A stretch of 57,549 nucleotides of DNA from Alphaproteobacteria bacterium (lineage in GTDB: Bacteria > Pseudomonadota > Alphaproteobacteria > SMXP01). Below the pieces are notes generated by a model, which saw only the letters and a program-made list of their open reading frames with translations, was not told the origin of the DNA and ran no database searches. Positions 33,738-42,888 of the stretch are shown here, one piece after another. Position 1 is the stretch's first letter. Each line of letters starts with the position of its first letter. A program made the translations under genes and the position numbers. The stretch spans positions 1 to 57,549 of the forward strand of contig JANQPV010000015.1 in the NCBI GenBank assembly GCA_028285305.1. Direction: 5' to 3'.

Positions 33738-35195
33738 TCAGTATGCGGTATCGTCGTTGAAGACAAGAAACGCTGTCTTGAACAAAATGAGAATATCGAA
33801 CAGCACTGACCAGTTTTCGATGTAGTAGAGATCGTACTGAACACGCTTTTCGATCTTCTCGACCGTATCGGTTTCGCCGCGCCAGCCATTGACTTGCGCC
33901 CATCCGGTGATGCCGGGCTTGACCTTGTGGCGTGCGGCATATTCCTCGACCACTTCTTCAAAGGGACGCCCATCTGCTTTGGTGGACAAGGCATGGGGCC
34001 TGGGACCCACCACAGACATATCGCCTTTGAGAACGTTGATCAGTTGAGGCAGCTCGTCCAAGCTGGTCCTGCGTAGGAAGTTCCCTACCCGCGTCACGCG
34101 CGGATCATCTTTGGTTGTCTGGCGTTCACAGTTTGCATCGCTCATATCCGCATGCATGGTGCGGAACTTCCAAACGGTGATGAGCTTGTGGTTGAAACCG
34201 TGGCGCCTCTGCTTGAAGATTACAGGACCCTTTGAGTCCAGCTTAATCGCAAGGGCTGCCAGAGCCATCACCGGTGCCAGCGCAATCAGCATAAGCGCCG
34301 CCAGCATCTTATCCTCGATGGACTTCACAACGGACGCCCAACCTGAAATCGGTGTGTCAAACACCGCGAGCATGGGCAAGCCACCCAGACGCGTGGTCCG
34401 GCTCGTGAAAAACTCCATTCCGACCAGATCGGGCGCGATCCGAACATGGACCGGCATCATCGCGAGTTTCTTAAGAATGTCTCTTTGGCGCTCACGGGCA
34501 CTCCAAGGCAGTGCGACAATTACCTGATCAACATGTCCCTCGCGGACCAGTTGGAATAAGCTATCGGCATTTCCGAGCAATGGCACGTCTTCGCATTCAT
34601 CCGGGACCCGCTCTAAGCGATCGTCAACGAAACCGATCACGTCGGTGTCATAGTCATTAAGCTGACGAAGGTGCTTCACGAGGCTGGCACCGATTTCCGT
34701 CATTCCGTAAATGACCGTTCGATTCGAGAAGCGGCCGCGCCTGGCTTGTTCACGGACATAGCTCTGCAAGATACTGTGCGTAATGCTCATGGCCGTAAGT
34801 GCGAACGAAAACCAAATGAGGCCCCACGCTCTTGAGAATTGGTCGGTAATTTTGAAGGCGAAGCCAAGAAACAGAATGACGCCGAACGTGCCGATCAAGG
34901 AAATAGCGATTTTGCGAATGATCGCTGTTCTGGGTCCGATGATGTTCCCTTCGTAAACACCTGCTGACTCAAGGAAAAGACTTGCAACAAGCATCCCAAG
35001 TAGGATCGACGCCACATACGTTTGATCCAGCGGGTTCTTTACCGTTTCCGGATAAATTTGATACGCGGCGAGCGCGGTTAACCCAACCAGAATCACGTCC
35101 ATAAAACGCAAAACGGTGAAGTAGACCGACACATAGAAGTTCGCCGGCTTAGCGTCACTCTCTGTAGAGTAATCTACTTTCTTTCTCGTAATCAT
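33738..35195 (-). CDS. Polyprenyl-phosphate glycosyl-1-phosphate transferase (WcaJ/WbaP/ExoY type)
   Basis: A 485-residue inner-membrane enzyme that starts repeat-unit synthesis by moving a sugar-1-phosphate from a UDP-sugar to undecaprenyl phosphate. Four hydrophobic segments at about 25-140 are followed by a CoA-binding-like cytoplasmic domain (NRTVIYGMTEIGASLVKHL near 160) and, after one more hydrophobic segment near 285-310, the bacterial sugar transferase domain. The catalytic region shows FKQRRHGFNHKLITVWKFRT, RVGNFLRRTSLDELPQL with the Asp-Glu pair, and GDMSVVGPRPHAL. The layout is that of glucose-1-phosphate transferases; galactose is possible. It lies 306 bases downstream of a GT4 gene on the same strand and probably has its own promoter. 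Confidence 0.94.
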   Translation of the reverse strand: MITRKKVDYSTESDAKPANFYVSVYFTVLRFMDVILVGLTALAAYQIYPETVKNPLDQTYVASILLGMLVASLFLESAGVYEGNIIGPRTAIIRKIAISLIGTFGVILFLGFAFKITDQFSRAWGLIWFSFALTAMSITHSILQSYVREQARRGRFSNRTVIYGMTEIGASLVKHLRQLNDYDTDVIGFVDDRLERVPDECEDVPLLGNADSLFQLVREGHVDQVIVALPWSARERQRDILKKLAMMPVHVRIAPDLVGMEFFTSRTTRLGGLPMLAVFDTPISGWASVVKSIEDKMLAALMLIALAPVMALAALAIKLDSKGPVIFKQRRHGFNHKLITVWKFRTMHADMSDANCERQTTKDDPRVTRVGNFLRRTSLDELPQLINVLKGDMSVVGPRPHALSTKADGRPFEEVVEEYAARHKVKPGITGWAQVNGWRGETDTVEKIEKRVQYDLYYIENWSVLFDILILFKTAFLVFNDDTAY

Positions 35196-35501
35196 TTACA
35201 CCCAACCCATCACAATACGAACAAGGGGCCCAAACTCGCGGCCGATTGCAGGTGTCAAATGCAAACTAGGGTCCAACACCTTTGTCCCTTATCCGCACGA
35301 ATTTACTCATTACCTAATTCGTTATGGTGAACAAGTAATAAATACGCGGTTTTAAGGACTTATTTGCGCCACAAATGGCGCCTCAAAATGGCGCAACTGC
35401 CAAGGGAATTTGTTCGAATTGGCACAACCAGTGCTGGGTGCCGTTCAGGCCATAGCGTGTAATCGTTGATCCGCGTAAGTACAAACGCGAGTGCATGACG
35501 A
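35196..35501. promoter_or_regulatory. Upstream region of the priming transferase with GGCGC repeats
   Basis: 306 bases with no credible gene. TTGCGCCA (35364-35371) and TGGCGCAA (35389-35396) are perfect inverted arms around a central GGCGCC, giving three evenly placed GCGCC units within 33 bases; AAATGGCGC is also directly repeated. The array lies about 170 bases upstream of the sugar transferase start and could be an operator for EPS initiation, or a hairpin ending the upstream GT4 transcript. Confidence 0.4.
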
Positions 35502-36662
35502 TTAACTTAGAGTCTCTTCGTAGTATTTGAGAAGCAGCTTCGCGTTCAACTGTGCTGTATACTTGTCTAAGTAAGTCTCGCGCGCAGCCTTCCGCATCTC
35601 TCTGCCGAGCCGGTCATTCTCCAATAGCGAATGTACCTTTTGACGAAGTTCGCCAGATTGTCGAGGTTCGAACAGGATTCCGTTGTCTCCGTCCACAACT
35701 ATTTCCGGCAGAGCCCCTGATCGCGCTGCCGCAACCGGTGTACCGCAAGCCAAGGCCTCGATCGCCACGAGGCCGAAAGGTTCCGGCCATTCGGACGGGG
35801 CTAAGGCCAACAGGGCGTCCTGCGTTAACTTTTTGAGTTCGGCTTTTGACTGAAATCCAAGCCATCTGATGTTCGAACACTCGCTCGTCTGAGTCTCCAA
35901 CTCGTCCTTAAGCGGACCATCTCCAGCGATGTAAAGCGGTGCCGGTAGATCACCTTCTTGCCAGACCCGCACCGCGGTCCTGATGCCTTTCTCCTCGACC
36001 AAGCGGCCGGCGAAGAGCACATATCCCCCTGCTCCGTTACCCATACCTGGATCTTCCGGTAGAAAGTTCGGCTTGATCTTGACCGCAGGCTCCGGCAGGC
36101 CCGCTGCCGTGAGCAACTGCTTTTGAAATGCGCTCAGAGCCAGGAAGAGATCAACCTGATTTCGCCAGGTTCCAAGTGCGCGATGGGAACTGTAACTCAT
36201 TGCGATTGCCGCACTTGCCCCTAAGTCCCCTCGATAGCAGCGGTTAAGCACTCCCGGCCAGGCAAAAAAATTGCGGCTGCATGTCGTACATAACTCGCCG
36301 TTCCGGTAGAGCGTGGCCGCTGGGCAGATCATACGGTAGTTGTGAAGCGTTTGGACGACCTTGGCACCAAATCGTTTGCACGCATAGTGGGCGGCAGGTG
36401 AAATAATCGGCCAGGTGTTGTGAAAGTGAACCAAATCCGGCGAAAATGCGTCGAGTTGGTTTTCGATTGCGGTCTGAACTTCCCCGTTCCAAATGGCGTT
36501 TGTAAAAGTTTTGAGCTTGCCTTTGTCACCGATTTCGTCGTTGTGCACGGAGAACTGTTCGACTTCGACACCGTGTTCTCTCAGAAGGGAGCATTCGGAT
36601 TCAAAAACCTGGTCTTCGCCACCACGCTGTTGATAATAGTTGTGAGCAACCAAGACCCGCAT
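35502..36662 (-). CDS. Glycosyltransferase, family 4 (GT-B fold)
   Basis: A 386-residue GT4 enzyme. I use the ATG at 36662 (MRVLVAHNYYQQRGGEDQVF); the reading frame could begin at a TTG five codons earlier. The Gly-Gly-Glu loop at the N-terminus and LVHFHNTWPIISP are acceptor-domain marks. The C-domain shows YVLFAGRLVEEKGIRTAVRV, LYIAGDGPLKDEL, RWLGFQSKAELKKL and the classic donor-binding APSEWPEPFGLVAIEALACG, with the EPFG and EA acidic residues intact. A Cys cluster (CPAATLYRNGELCTTC) in the middle is unusual and may bind a metal. It follows the phosphodiesterase-like gene by 62 bases. Confidence 0.92.
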   Translation of the reverse strand: MRVLVAHNYYQQRGGEDQVFESECSLLREHGVEVEQFSVHNDEIGDKGKLKTFTNAIWNGEVQTAIENQLDAFSPDLVHFHNTWPIISPAAHYACKRFGAKVVQTLHNYRMICPAATLYRNGELCTTCSRNFFAWPGVLNRCYRGDLGASAAIAMSYSSHRALGTWRNQVDLFLALSAFQKQLLTAAGLPEPAVKIKPNFLPEDPGMGNGAGGYVLFAGRLVEEKGIRTAVRVWQEGDLPAPLYIAGDGPLKDELETQTSECSNIRWLGFQSKAELKKLTQDALLALAPSEWPEPFGLVAIEALACGTPVAAARSGALPEIVVDGDNGILFEPRQSGELRQKVHSLLENDRLGREMRKAARETYLDKYTAQLNAKLLLKYYEETLS

Positions 36663-36724
36663 GCTCGTGCCTGTCAATCAAACTGCAATAACCGCATCGC
36701 TATCGAGCATTCGCTCTTTAACGT

Positions 36725-38260
36725 TTAACCGGCCGAACGAACTTCCGCTTCACCTGCTCCGGTGATTTCCTGAACCGCCTTTCCGTCCAGTCCAACAACA
36801 GAAACGCCTAAAGCGGATGCAATAGAGGGTGCGATATCCAACACGTCAATTGGCGTCTCGCGGTGACCAGGCGAGACGCTTGGGCCGGTGCAGAAATAGA
36901 TGGCACGCGGGGTATGGTCGCCCGTCCGGGTTCCCGGATACTCGAAATCTATCGTACCGATCTTGTCGGAGCCGATCTTGTTGATCGCTTTTGGCCTATG
37001 CCAAATGGCGAGCAGATCGGGAAGATTATCCAACAGCGGTCCATGAAACTCTGAGCGCACCTTCACTACGCGCTCGACCAACGGTTCGCCCGTTTCCAAA
37101 TTCTTGATCTCCATGAGTTCCTTGATCAGCTCGTCGCAGACTTGATCGTATTCGGCTCCAGGCTCCACTTTCCCTTCGCGCTCGCGGCCCTTCAGGTTAA
37201 TTCGAATAGCACCGCTGTTCTCGTTATGGGGAACCGAAAAATACGTCCGTCCGGCGCGATCGGACTCGCTCATGGCCTCGTCGGCTTTTTCGGCGAATGA
37301 CTTAATATGTGTACGAACAATTGGTGGTACGACCTTTCGATAAAGGGACTTTAGGGTGTCAACATAGGTGATATCGGTCTGTTCCACACCGAACTCGATT
37401 CGTCTGAGGATCTGGTCCAGCCACGGATTGGCCGTGTGACCCGGTCCCATGCCAGGTCCGGAAAATACAAACACCGTGGTATCCGGACCGGCCTTCTCGA
37501 TCAATTGCGCAATGGATGCATCGATCGCAGCGTACACATCAAACACCGGATCGCCAATTTCAGCTTTGAGCTGGGGATCGTGGAGATCAAATGTCTCGTC
37601 GTGAATGTGCCAACATTGATGCCCAATATCGTGCGGATCCGCGTAGACGGTCATGAACAGATCCCAATCTTCTTGATCCAAGAGGTCCAGCGACATTTTG
37701 GTTTTCGTTTCAACTCTGCCAACGATATCCTGACAAAGCTTGACGTAATCATCGCCTTTGCGATGCGCCGCGTCACTGGCTCCACCGAGTGCATCGTCGC
37801 CATACTTGGAGATCACCTGACCGATAAGGTCCGACGGCGCACTGCGGGCAACACCGGTGCGGTCGTGCGTGATCCAATCCACAACCTGGACACCATTGAT
37901 CGTTGGGCTCAGGGGTGCACGGACCATATCGATCACTGCGCAGCGCTTTCCGGCGCGGCTTAACTGAGTCCAAATCGGCTCGAAGCCAAAGTCTGTGTCT
38001 TCGACGAATGGGGAAGTTCCATAGTCACCAGGCTTAAGTTGGCGAAAGAAGAAACGTCCGTGGCGTCCTGCGTTCACGCCGGTAAACATAGTCGGCCACA
38101 TGACCCCGTTGCCAAAGCCCGGCGGCGTGGTCGCCATTCCCCAAAGCCCCTGCTGGCGAAGCCGCTGAAGCGTCGGCAGTTTTCCGTTCTCGCTCCACTT
38201 GTCCAAAAGCGTAGGCTCGGCAGAATCAAATCCAACAAACAGAAATTTCGGCTTTGACAT
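36725..38260 (-). CDS. Alkaline-phosphatase-superfamily phosphodiesterase-like protein with altered metal motif
   Basis: A 511-residue soluble protein, with no signal peptide, of the type I phosphodiesterase/nucleotide pyrophosphatase group. The ATG at 38260 follows GGAGA at a normal distance; an upstream ATG at 38374 is rejected. The first metal Asp is in FVGFDSAEP, the nucleophile Thr in MWPTMFTGVNAGRHG, and metal ligands in DPHDIGHQCWH. Where relatives have SDHG, this protein has SGPGMG at 267-272, so the usual Asp and His of that motif are missing; a later GDHTPRAIYF retains its His. It could be inactive, use one metal, or be a distinct subgroup. It leads a unit with the GT4 gene at 35502 and is divergent from the wza-wzc genes, so a role in glycan or lipid-carrier phosphate handling is likely but unproven. 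Confidence 0.8.
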   Translation of the reverse strand: MSKPKFLFVGFDSAEPTLLDKWSENGKLPTLQRLRQQGLWGMATTPPGFGNGVMWPTMFTGVNAGRHGRFFFRQLKPGDYGTSPFVEDTDFGFEPIWTQLSRAGKRCAVIDMVRAPLSPTINGVQVVDWITHDRTGVARSAPSDLIGQVISKYGDDALGGASDAAHRKGDDYVKLCQDIVGRVETKTKMSLDLLDQEDWDLFMTVYADPHDIGHQCWHIHDETFDLHDPQLKAEIGDPVFDVYAAIDASIAQLIEKAGPDTTVFVFSGPGMGPGHTANPWLDQILRRIEFGVEQTDITYVDTLKSLYRKVVPPIVRTHIKSFAEKADEAMSESDRAGRTYFSVPHNENSGAIRINLKGREREGKVEPGAEYDQVCDELIKELMEIKNLETGEPLVERVVKVRSEFHGPLLDNLPDLLAIWHRPKAINKIGSDKIGTIDFEYPGTRTGDHTPRAIYFCTGPSVSPGHRETPIDVLDIAPSIASALGVSVVGLDGKAVQEITGAGEAEVRSAG

Positions 38261-38755
38261 TATTAACGTCTCCAAATTCTCGACATCTTTTCTCTGGATA
38301 CCAGACCCAAATGTAGACTTCGCGCGGCATTTTCCAATGAAACCTGGGCGAGTTCTACTAGAGGCTATTACCAATGGTTTGGCGGTTCACCTTTGACCTC
38401 CGTCATATCAGCAAGAGATTAAGAGTATTTTGACTATAACGAGCCAAATAAATGTTACTTGATTACCAGACAATAGGCGCGTTTGTACCACCACCTGGGG
38501 AGCCGGTCTGCGGAAATAGCCGAGTTTGGCATACTGGTCCGCAAGGAATTGGTCGAGGCTGGCCAACGCGCTTTCTAAGAACATTTGCGAGTGTGGAATA
38601 CAACTTGAAGGGACACGGCTTCAAAGGACGCAGGACGGTTCTGGCCATTGTCAAAAAATGACCAGAATTAAGGGAAACCAACGTTGTCTAATGAGTGGAA
38701 ACCATTAGAATGTGGAAAAGCTCAGATGACAAGATCATTCGGGAAAGTGAATTAC
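38261..38755. other. Divergent intergenic region before the wza-like gene
   Basis: 495 bases between the phosphodiesterase-like and wza-like genes. A -35-like TTGACT occurs at 38430-38435 without a good -10. TCTAATG (38687-38693) and CATTAGA (38703-38709) form a 7-base hairpin, and TTCTGG/CCAGAA arms lie just before it. Short overlapping reading frames on both strands at 38452-38681 lack ribosome sites and look spurious. Confidence 0.4.
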
Positions 38756-39334
38756 ATGTTTCAAAAGCTAGCTTTGCTCTTTAGTGCACTTGTTCTACTC
38801 AGTCATGGGGCCTCAGCCCAATCTTCCGGCGCCGACGTCCGATTGGCGGCGGGTCAACAAGTTCAAGTCACGGTGTTTCAGCAGCCGGATCTGTCGGGCC
38901 AATATGCGATCGACAGCAACGGCATATTGTCCATGCAGTTGATCGGAGACGTCAAAGCGGCCGGCTTGACCACGCGGCAATTGGAACAACAAATCCGTAC
39001 AAAGCTTATCCAAGCAGACTACCTTAGAAACCCTCAAGTGACGGTGGATATCGCTAGCTATGGCAGTTTCTTCGTCACCGGAGAAGTCAACAAGGCGGGT
39101 GCCTACGAATTCGATACGCGCATGACGATCAGTCAGGCGCTCGCAACAGCTGGCGGGATTTCCTTTCGCGGGCAAAAGAAATATGTTTGCCTAAAACGCG
39201 ACGGCGGTGATGAAATCGCGGAAACCGACGGCAATTGTAGCGATGACGGCGGAGTAAAGGTAAAAAAGAAGTTCCACGCTACGACCTTCATTCAACCTGG
39301 CGACGTTATTACGGTCAAAGAGCGGTATTTTTAA
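38756..39334 (+). CDS. Short Wza-like polysaccharide export protein
   Basis: A 192-residue periplasmic protein. From the ATG at 38756 the first 22 residues form a signal peptide cleaved near GASAQ; an ATG at 38726 is an alternative start. The mature protein has the polysaccharide export domain (VRLAAGQQVQVTVFQQPDL through IRTKLIQADYLRNPQVTVDI) and one SLBB-type domain (GSFFVTGEVNKAGAYEF). There is no lipobox Cys and no C-terminal amphipathic helix, so it is half the size of E. coli Wza and cannot itself span the outer membrane; it resembles the short ExoF/GumB class. The separate beta-barrel protein at 25436 may provide the outer-membrane pore. The BY-kinase gene follows after 251 bases. Confidence 0.9.
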   Translation: MFQKLALLFSALVLLSHGASAQSSGADVRLAAGQQVQVTVFQQPDLSGQYAIDSNGILSMQLIGDVKAAGLTTRQLEQQIRTKLIQADYLRNPQVTVDIASYGSFFVTGEVNKAGAYEFDTRMTISQALATAGGISFRGQKKYVCLKRDGGDEIAETDGNCSDDGGVKVKKKFHATTFIQPGDVITVKERYF

Positions 39335-39531
39335 CGGAAGGACAACACTCACGGCGTATTTGATTAACGGGTACGAAATCCTATTCTGGGGAAAGTTCTG
39401 GAGTTGAGTTGAGTTCTGACGCGGGTCTGGGTTCCGAATGTGAAAGGCGGAACACCTTACCAGCAGGGTAAACAAATGTGCGCGGGAGCCGGTTTCGGTG
39501 TCCTGAGTAACGCGCAGTGTAAATATATTAC

Positions 39532-39562
39532 GGGCAGCAATGGTAGGTTGGTCTTGCTGCCC
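39532..39562 (+). other. Stem-loop between wza-like and wzc-like genes
   Basis: A perfect 9-base inverted repeat GGGCAGCAA/TTGCTGCCC with a 13-base loop, ending 23 bases before the wzc-like ATG. No T-run follows, so it is not a standard terminator. It could set the relative output of the two genes by pausing, processing or blocking ribosome access. Confidence 0.5.
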
Positions 39563-39585
39563 ATCGAAATAGGAATCAAAACTCG

Positions 39586-41880
39586 ATGTCGTCAAATGTT
39601 TTTCAGCTCCCTGAGCAAGTCAGATCCGCTGCGGACCGAGTTTCAGGCATAGGCACTGAACAAGAACATCTTTCCTTCCTCGAATTCTTCAAGATTCTTG
39701 ATCGGCGGAAATACATCATCGGTATCATAACGGTCGCGTTGACGACTCTTGCGGCGCTGTTCGTTATGCAGTTGGAAGATGTTTACACATCGACAGCTCT
39801 TGTTTTGATCGAAGCCCCGACAAACAACGCCTTCGACGTTGAAGACATAATTTCCGGCACGCCGCCGGATAACGAGATCTTTGAGAGCCAGATGGAGCTC
39901 ATCAAAACACGGGCGCTGGCGGCGGCCGTTGTGGATGAACTTGGCCTGGACACAGATCCAGAGTTCAATCCGGCGCTCCGACCCACAACGATGACCGGCA
40001 ACATCACTGGGTTCATCGGTTCGATCACCTCGGCGATCTTCGGAGGCAGTTCCGACGGTGAGGACGATCCTGGGCAGTTTGCTCTCAATCCTTCTGAGAG
40101 TAATCTGCGAGAAGAAGATGAACTGCGCCGCCTGAAAGTGGTGAAGAACTTCATGGACAATGTCGACATCGCGCGCAAAGGCGAGTCGCTGGTCATTGAA
40201 ATTTCCTTCACATCTCAAAACCCCCGCACGTCCACGGATGCGGCAAATGCGATCGCGAATGAGTATATTGTCCAACAACTGGAATCGAAGCTCGACGCGA
40301 CCCGGCGTATCAACGACTGGCTGAGCCGGCGCATTTCCGAGATGCAAGAACAAGTGCAGGCCGCGGAAAATGCTGTGGAGGCTTTCAAGCGTGAATCCGG
40401 GCTTCTCGAAGCCAAGGGCGTTAGTCTGACCAGCCAACAGATTGCCGAACTGAATACACAACTTGTCCTGGCTCGAACTTCTCAGTCGGAAGCAGAGTCA
40501 CGTTTGCTCCAGGTCAAACGGTTGATGAACTCATCTCAAGGCGTCTGGGCCGTCAGTGAAGTCCTCGACTCGCCGTTGATCCAAGACTTGCGCAAGAGAG
40601 AGACCGCGATCCAGCAGCGCGTTGCCGAACTTGCAACTGAGTATGGACGCCGCCACCCAACCATGATGAATGCCCGGGCGGAACTGTCCGACGTCCGCCG
40701 CAAGATCCAAGCAGAGGTTGGCAAGATTATCGGCAGTCTTGAGTACGATGTGGATGTTGCACGGGCCCGAACAGCTTCCCTTGATGAAGATCTCGAGCAG
40801 CTCAAGAACCGGTCTGCGGATCTCAACACAGCGGAGGTCCAATTGCGGGCGCTGGAGCGTGAATCCAATGCGAGCCGGACGTTGCTGGAGAGTTTCCTGG
40901 CAACCTTCAAACAAGTTGGAGCCAAGGCTGACTTTGATATCCAGCAATCTGACGCTCGCATCGTGTCCGAGGCGCCCCTAAAGCTTACGCCCTCCGGGCC
41001 CAATAGAAAGCTCATGCTTGCGGTCGCTTTTGCCGCCGCCTTCGTCATTGGCGTTCTCGCAGCTTTGGGTACGGAACACCTAAATCAAGGTTTCAGAAGC
41101 AGCGACGAGATCGAAAAAATCTCAGGCGTTTCTGTCCTCTCCTTGATGCCGCAAGTTACGAACGCGAAATTGCGGGCGCGCTCTGTGGCCGATCATGTCC
41201 TGTCGGAGCCGCTATCTCCTTTGTCTGAGTCTGTACGGACTCTGAATACAAGTTTAACCTTGTCAAATGTCGATCAACCGCCCCGGGTCATCATGTTCAC
41301 GTCCGCCCAGCCGGGCGAAGCCAAATCGACCGGCTCGCTGTCACTGGCTCGGCTCCAGGCGAGTTCCGGCAAGCGTGTCATTGTCATCGACGCGGACCTG
41401 CGCCGTCCCCGCATTCATGTTATGCTTGGGATGAAACGGGCGCCAGGCCTCGTCGAAGTTGTGGCCGGCAAGTGTTCACTTAATCAAGCGATCAAAACCG
41501 ATAAGGGGTCGGGGCTTCATGTTCTGTCCGCCGGGGCAGAAGTTACCAACGCGCCCGACTTGCTCTCGTCCAACAATATGAAAGAGCTGCTCAGTCAATT
41601 GGCCGAGAGCTACGATATGGTCATTATCGATACCCCGCCCGTCCTTGCCGTGACCGATGCCCGTATCCTAGCGCGGTATGTCGACGGCGTTGTGTTTGCG
41701 TTGCGTTGGGCAAAAACCAAGCGCCAAGTGGCGGTTCATGCTCTCAATCAGCTGCAAAAGACGGGCTGCCATATTTCGGGGATCTTGCTTACACGGGTGG
41801 ATACGACCCAGCACGCCAAATACGATTACGGCGATTCCGGGTATTATGAAGGGAAGATCAAGGCCTATTACCGGGGCTAA
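39586..41880 (+). CDS. Wzc/ExoP-like polysaccharide co-polymerase and BY-type tyrosine kinase
   Basis: A 764-residue inner-membrane protein that controls chain length and export. A Wzz domain with a first membrane segment at about 45-65 is followed by a periplasmic coiled-coil region (about 230-420), a second membrane segment near 480-500 and the cytoplasmic kinase. The kinase has Walker A SAQPGEAKST at 573-582, Walker A' VIVIDADLRRPR at about 601-612 and Walker B VIIDTPP at 679-685. In the Walker A loop the Gly before the Lys is Ala, which is uncommon. The C-terminus is a tyrosine cluster (YDYGDSGYYEGKIKAYYRG) for autophosphorylation. It lies between the wza-like gene and a GT2 gene. A metallophosphoesterase 1 kb downstream could act on this pathway. 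Confidence 0.94.
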   Translation: MSSNVFQLPEQVRSAADRVSGIGTEQEHLSFLEFFKILDRRKYIIGIITVALTTLAALFVMQLEDVYTSTALVLIEAPTNNAFDVEDIISGTPPDNEIFESQMELIKTRALAAAVVDELGLDTDPEFNPALRPTTMTGNITGFIGSITSAIFGGSSDGEDDPGQFALNPSESNLREEDELRRLKVVKNFMDNVDIARKGESLVIEISFTSQNPRTSTDAANAIANEYIVQQLESKLDATRRINDWLSRRISEMQEQVQAAENAVEAFKRESGLLEAKGVSLTSQQIAELNTQLVLARTSQSEAESRLLQVKRLMNSSQGVWAVSEVLDSPLIQDLRKRETAIQQRVAELATEYGRRHPTMMNARAELSDVRRKIQAEVGKIIGSLEYDVDVARARTASLDEDLEQLKNRSADLNTAEVQLRALERESNASRTLLESFLATFKQVGAKADFDIQQSDARIVSEAPLKLTPSGPNRKLMLAVAFAAAFVIGVLAALGTEHLNQGFRSSDEIEKISGVSVLSLMPQVTNAKLRARSVADHVLSEPLSPLSESVRTLNTSLTLSNVDQPPRVIMFTSAQPGEAKSTGSLSLARLQASSGKRVIVIDADLRRPRIHVMLGMKRAPGLVEVVAGKCSLNQAIKTDKGSGLHVLSAGAEVTNAPDLLSSNNMKELLSQLAESYDMVIIDTPPVLAVTDARILARYVDGVVFALRWAKTKRQVAVHALNQLQKTGCHISGILLTRVDTTQHAKYDYGDSGYYEGKIKAYYRG

Positions 41881-41966
41881 CGGATCTCTGGCGCCAAGAA
41901 CCAGTCGGACCAACCAGCTCTAAGGGTATCGGGGATTGCGGCGGAGATCTGCCGTGTGGGGAACTT

Positions 41967-42836
41967 ATGAGACACTTTTACATCATTATTCCGGTCTTCA
42001 ACCGTATCGCCCTGACCACGAAGTGTCTGGACAGTCTGCGTGCACAAACCGATCAGGACTTTTCGGTCATCGTTGTAGATGATGGCTCCACAGATGGCAC
42101 TGAGGACATCCTCAAGACCGGCTATCCGGAAGTCATCATTCAAAAGGGAGATGGAAATCTCTGGTGGTCCGGCGGCATCAATAAGGGCATCCGTCATGCC
42201 CTTACTCTTGCCGGTGAAGACGACTACATCATCACAGTCAACAACGATACTCTGTACAAGCCAGACTTTATCGCCAATTGCCGACGCGTCACCGAGGAAT
42301 TGCCGGGGGCGATGATCGGCTCGGTCCTGGCCGATAAGAAAGGCAAGATCTATCACGGCGGAACGGTCATCAATTGGTATACGGCCAAATACCGCAATGT
42401 GAACCGCATGAAGCATATCGACGACTTCGCAAGCGGCCATTATGAGCCCGTCTCGGTCTTAGTGGGTCGTGGCATGGTCTCCCCGAAGTGGGTGTTCGAA
42501 AAAGTCGGGCTGTACGATGAAAAGCATCTGAAGCAAGGCGGTGCCGACGCAGACCTGCCCCGGCGGGCTTCCCTTCAAGGTGTGCCGCTCTACGTCCACT
42601 ATGACCTCGTCACGTACGATACGGACGATGATCTGCAGAACATCAATAAGCGAACCAGATATCACTTGTCCGAGATTGGACGCTATTTCTTCGACATCAA
42701 ATCGAACGCTCACTTGGAGACACGCTATTGGTTTGCGCGCAATACCGCCGCGAACCCGTTTCAGGGTTTCAGTTTCTTGATGTTCGATCTCGCCCGGATC
42801 AGCGGGCACTTCTTGACCAATGTGCGGCGCGTGTGA
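41967..42836 (+). CDS. Glycosyltransferase, family 2 (GT-A fold)
   Basis: A 289-residue inverting GT2-type enzyme. FYIIIPVFNRIALTTKCLDSL is the nucleotide-binding start, VVDDGSTDGTED the first Asp motif at about 35-46, and GNLWWSGGINKGI and VNNDTLY hold the DxD-like metal site. The late QGGADADLPRRA carries the probable catalytic base. The group resembles rhamnosyltransferase-like GT2 proteins of O-antigen loci. It lies 86 bases after the wzc-like gene and is likely in the same transcript, and it ends 52 bases from a convergent phosphoesterase gene. Confidence 0.9.
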   Translation: MRHFYIIIPVFNRIALTTKCLDSLRAQTDQDFSVIVVDDGSTDGTEDILKTGYPEVIIQKGDGNLWWSGGINKGIRHALTLAGEDDYIITVNNDTLYKPDFIANCRRVTEELPGAMIGSVLADKKGKIYHGGTVINWYTAKYRNVNRMKHIDDFASGHYEPVSVLVGRGMVSPKWVFEKVGLYDEKHLKQGGADADLPRRASLQGVPLYVHYDLVTYDTDDDLQNINKRTRYHLSEIGRYFFDIKSNAHLETRYWFARNTAANPFQGFSFLMFDLARISGHFLTNVRRV

Positions 42837-42888
42837 GGGCATCAGCGGCCATGCCACAAAAATTCCCTGAGCTGATGAGAAATAGGCT

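Noticed and set aside
38452-38681. Short open frames on both strands before the wza-like gene
   Set aside because: They overlap each other, lack ribosome sites and have no recognisable content.
39440-39652. 70-codon frame between wza-like and wzc-like genes
   Set aside because: It runs into the wzc-like gene in another frame and includes the hairpin; no ribosome site.
39643-40461. Open frame of 272 codons on the minus strand
   Set aside because: Antisense to the wzc-like gene and without a ribosome site.
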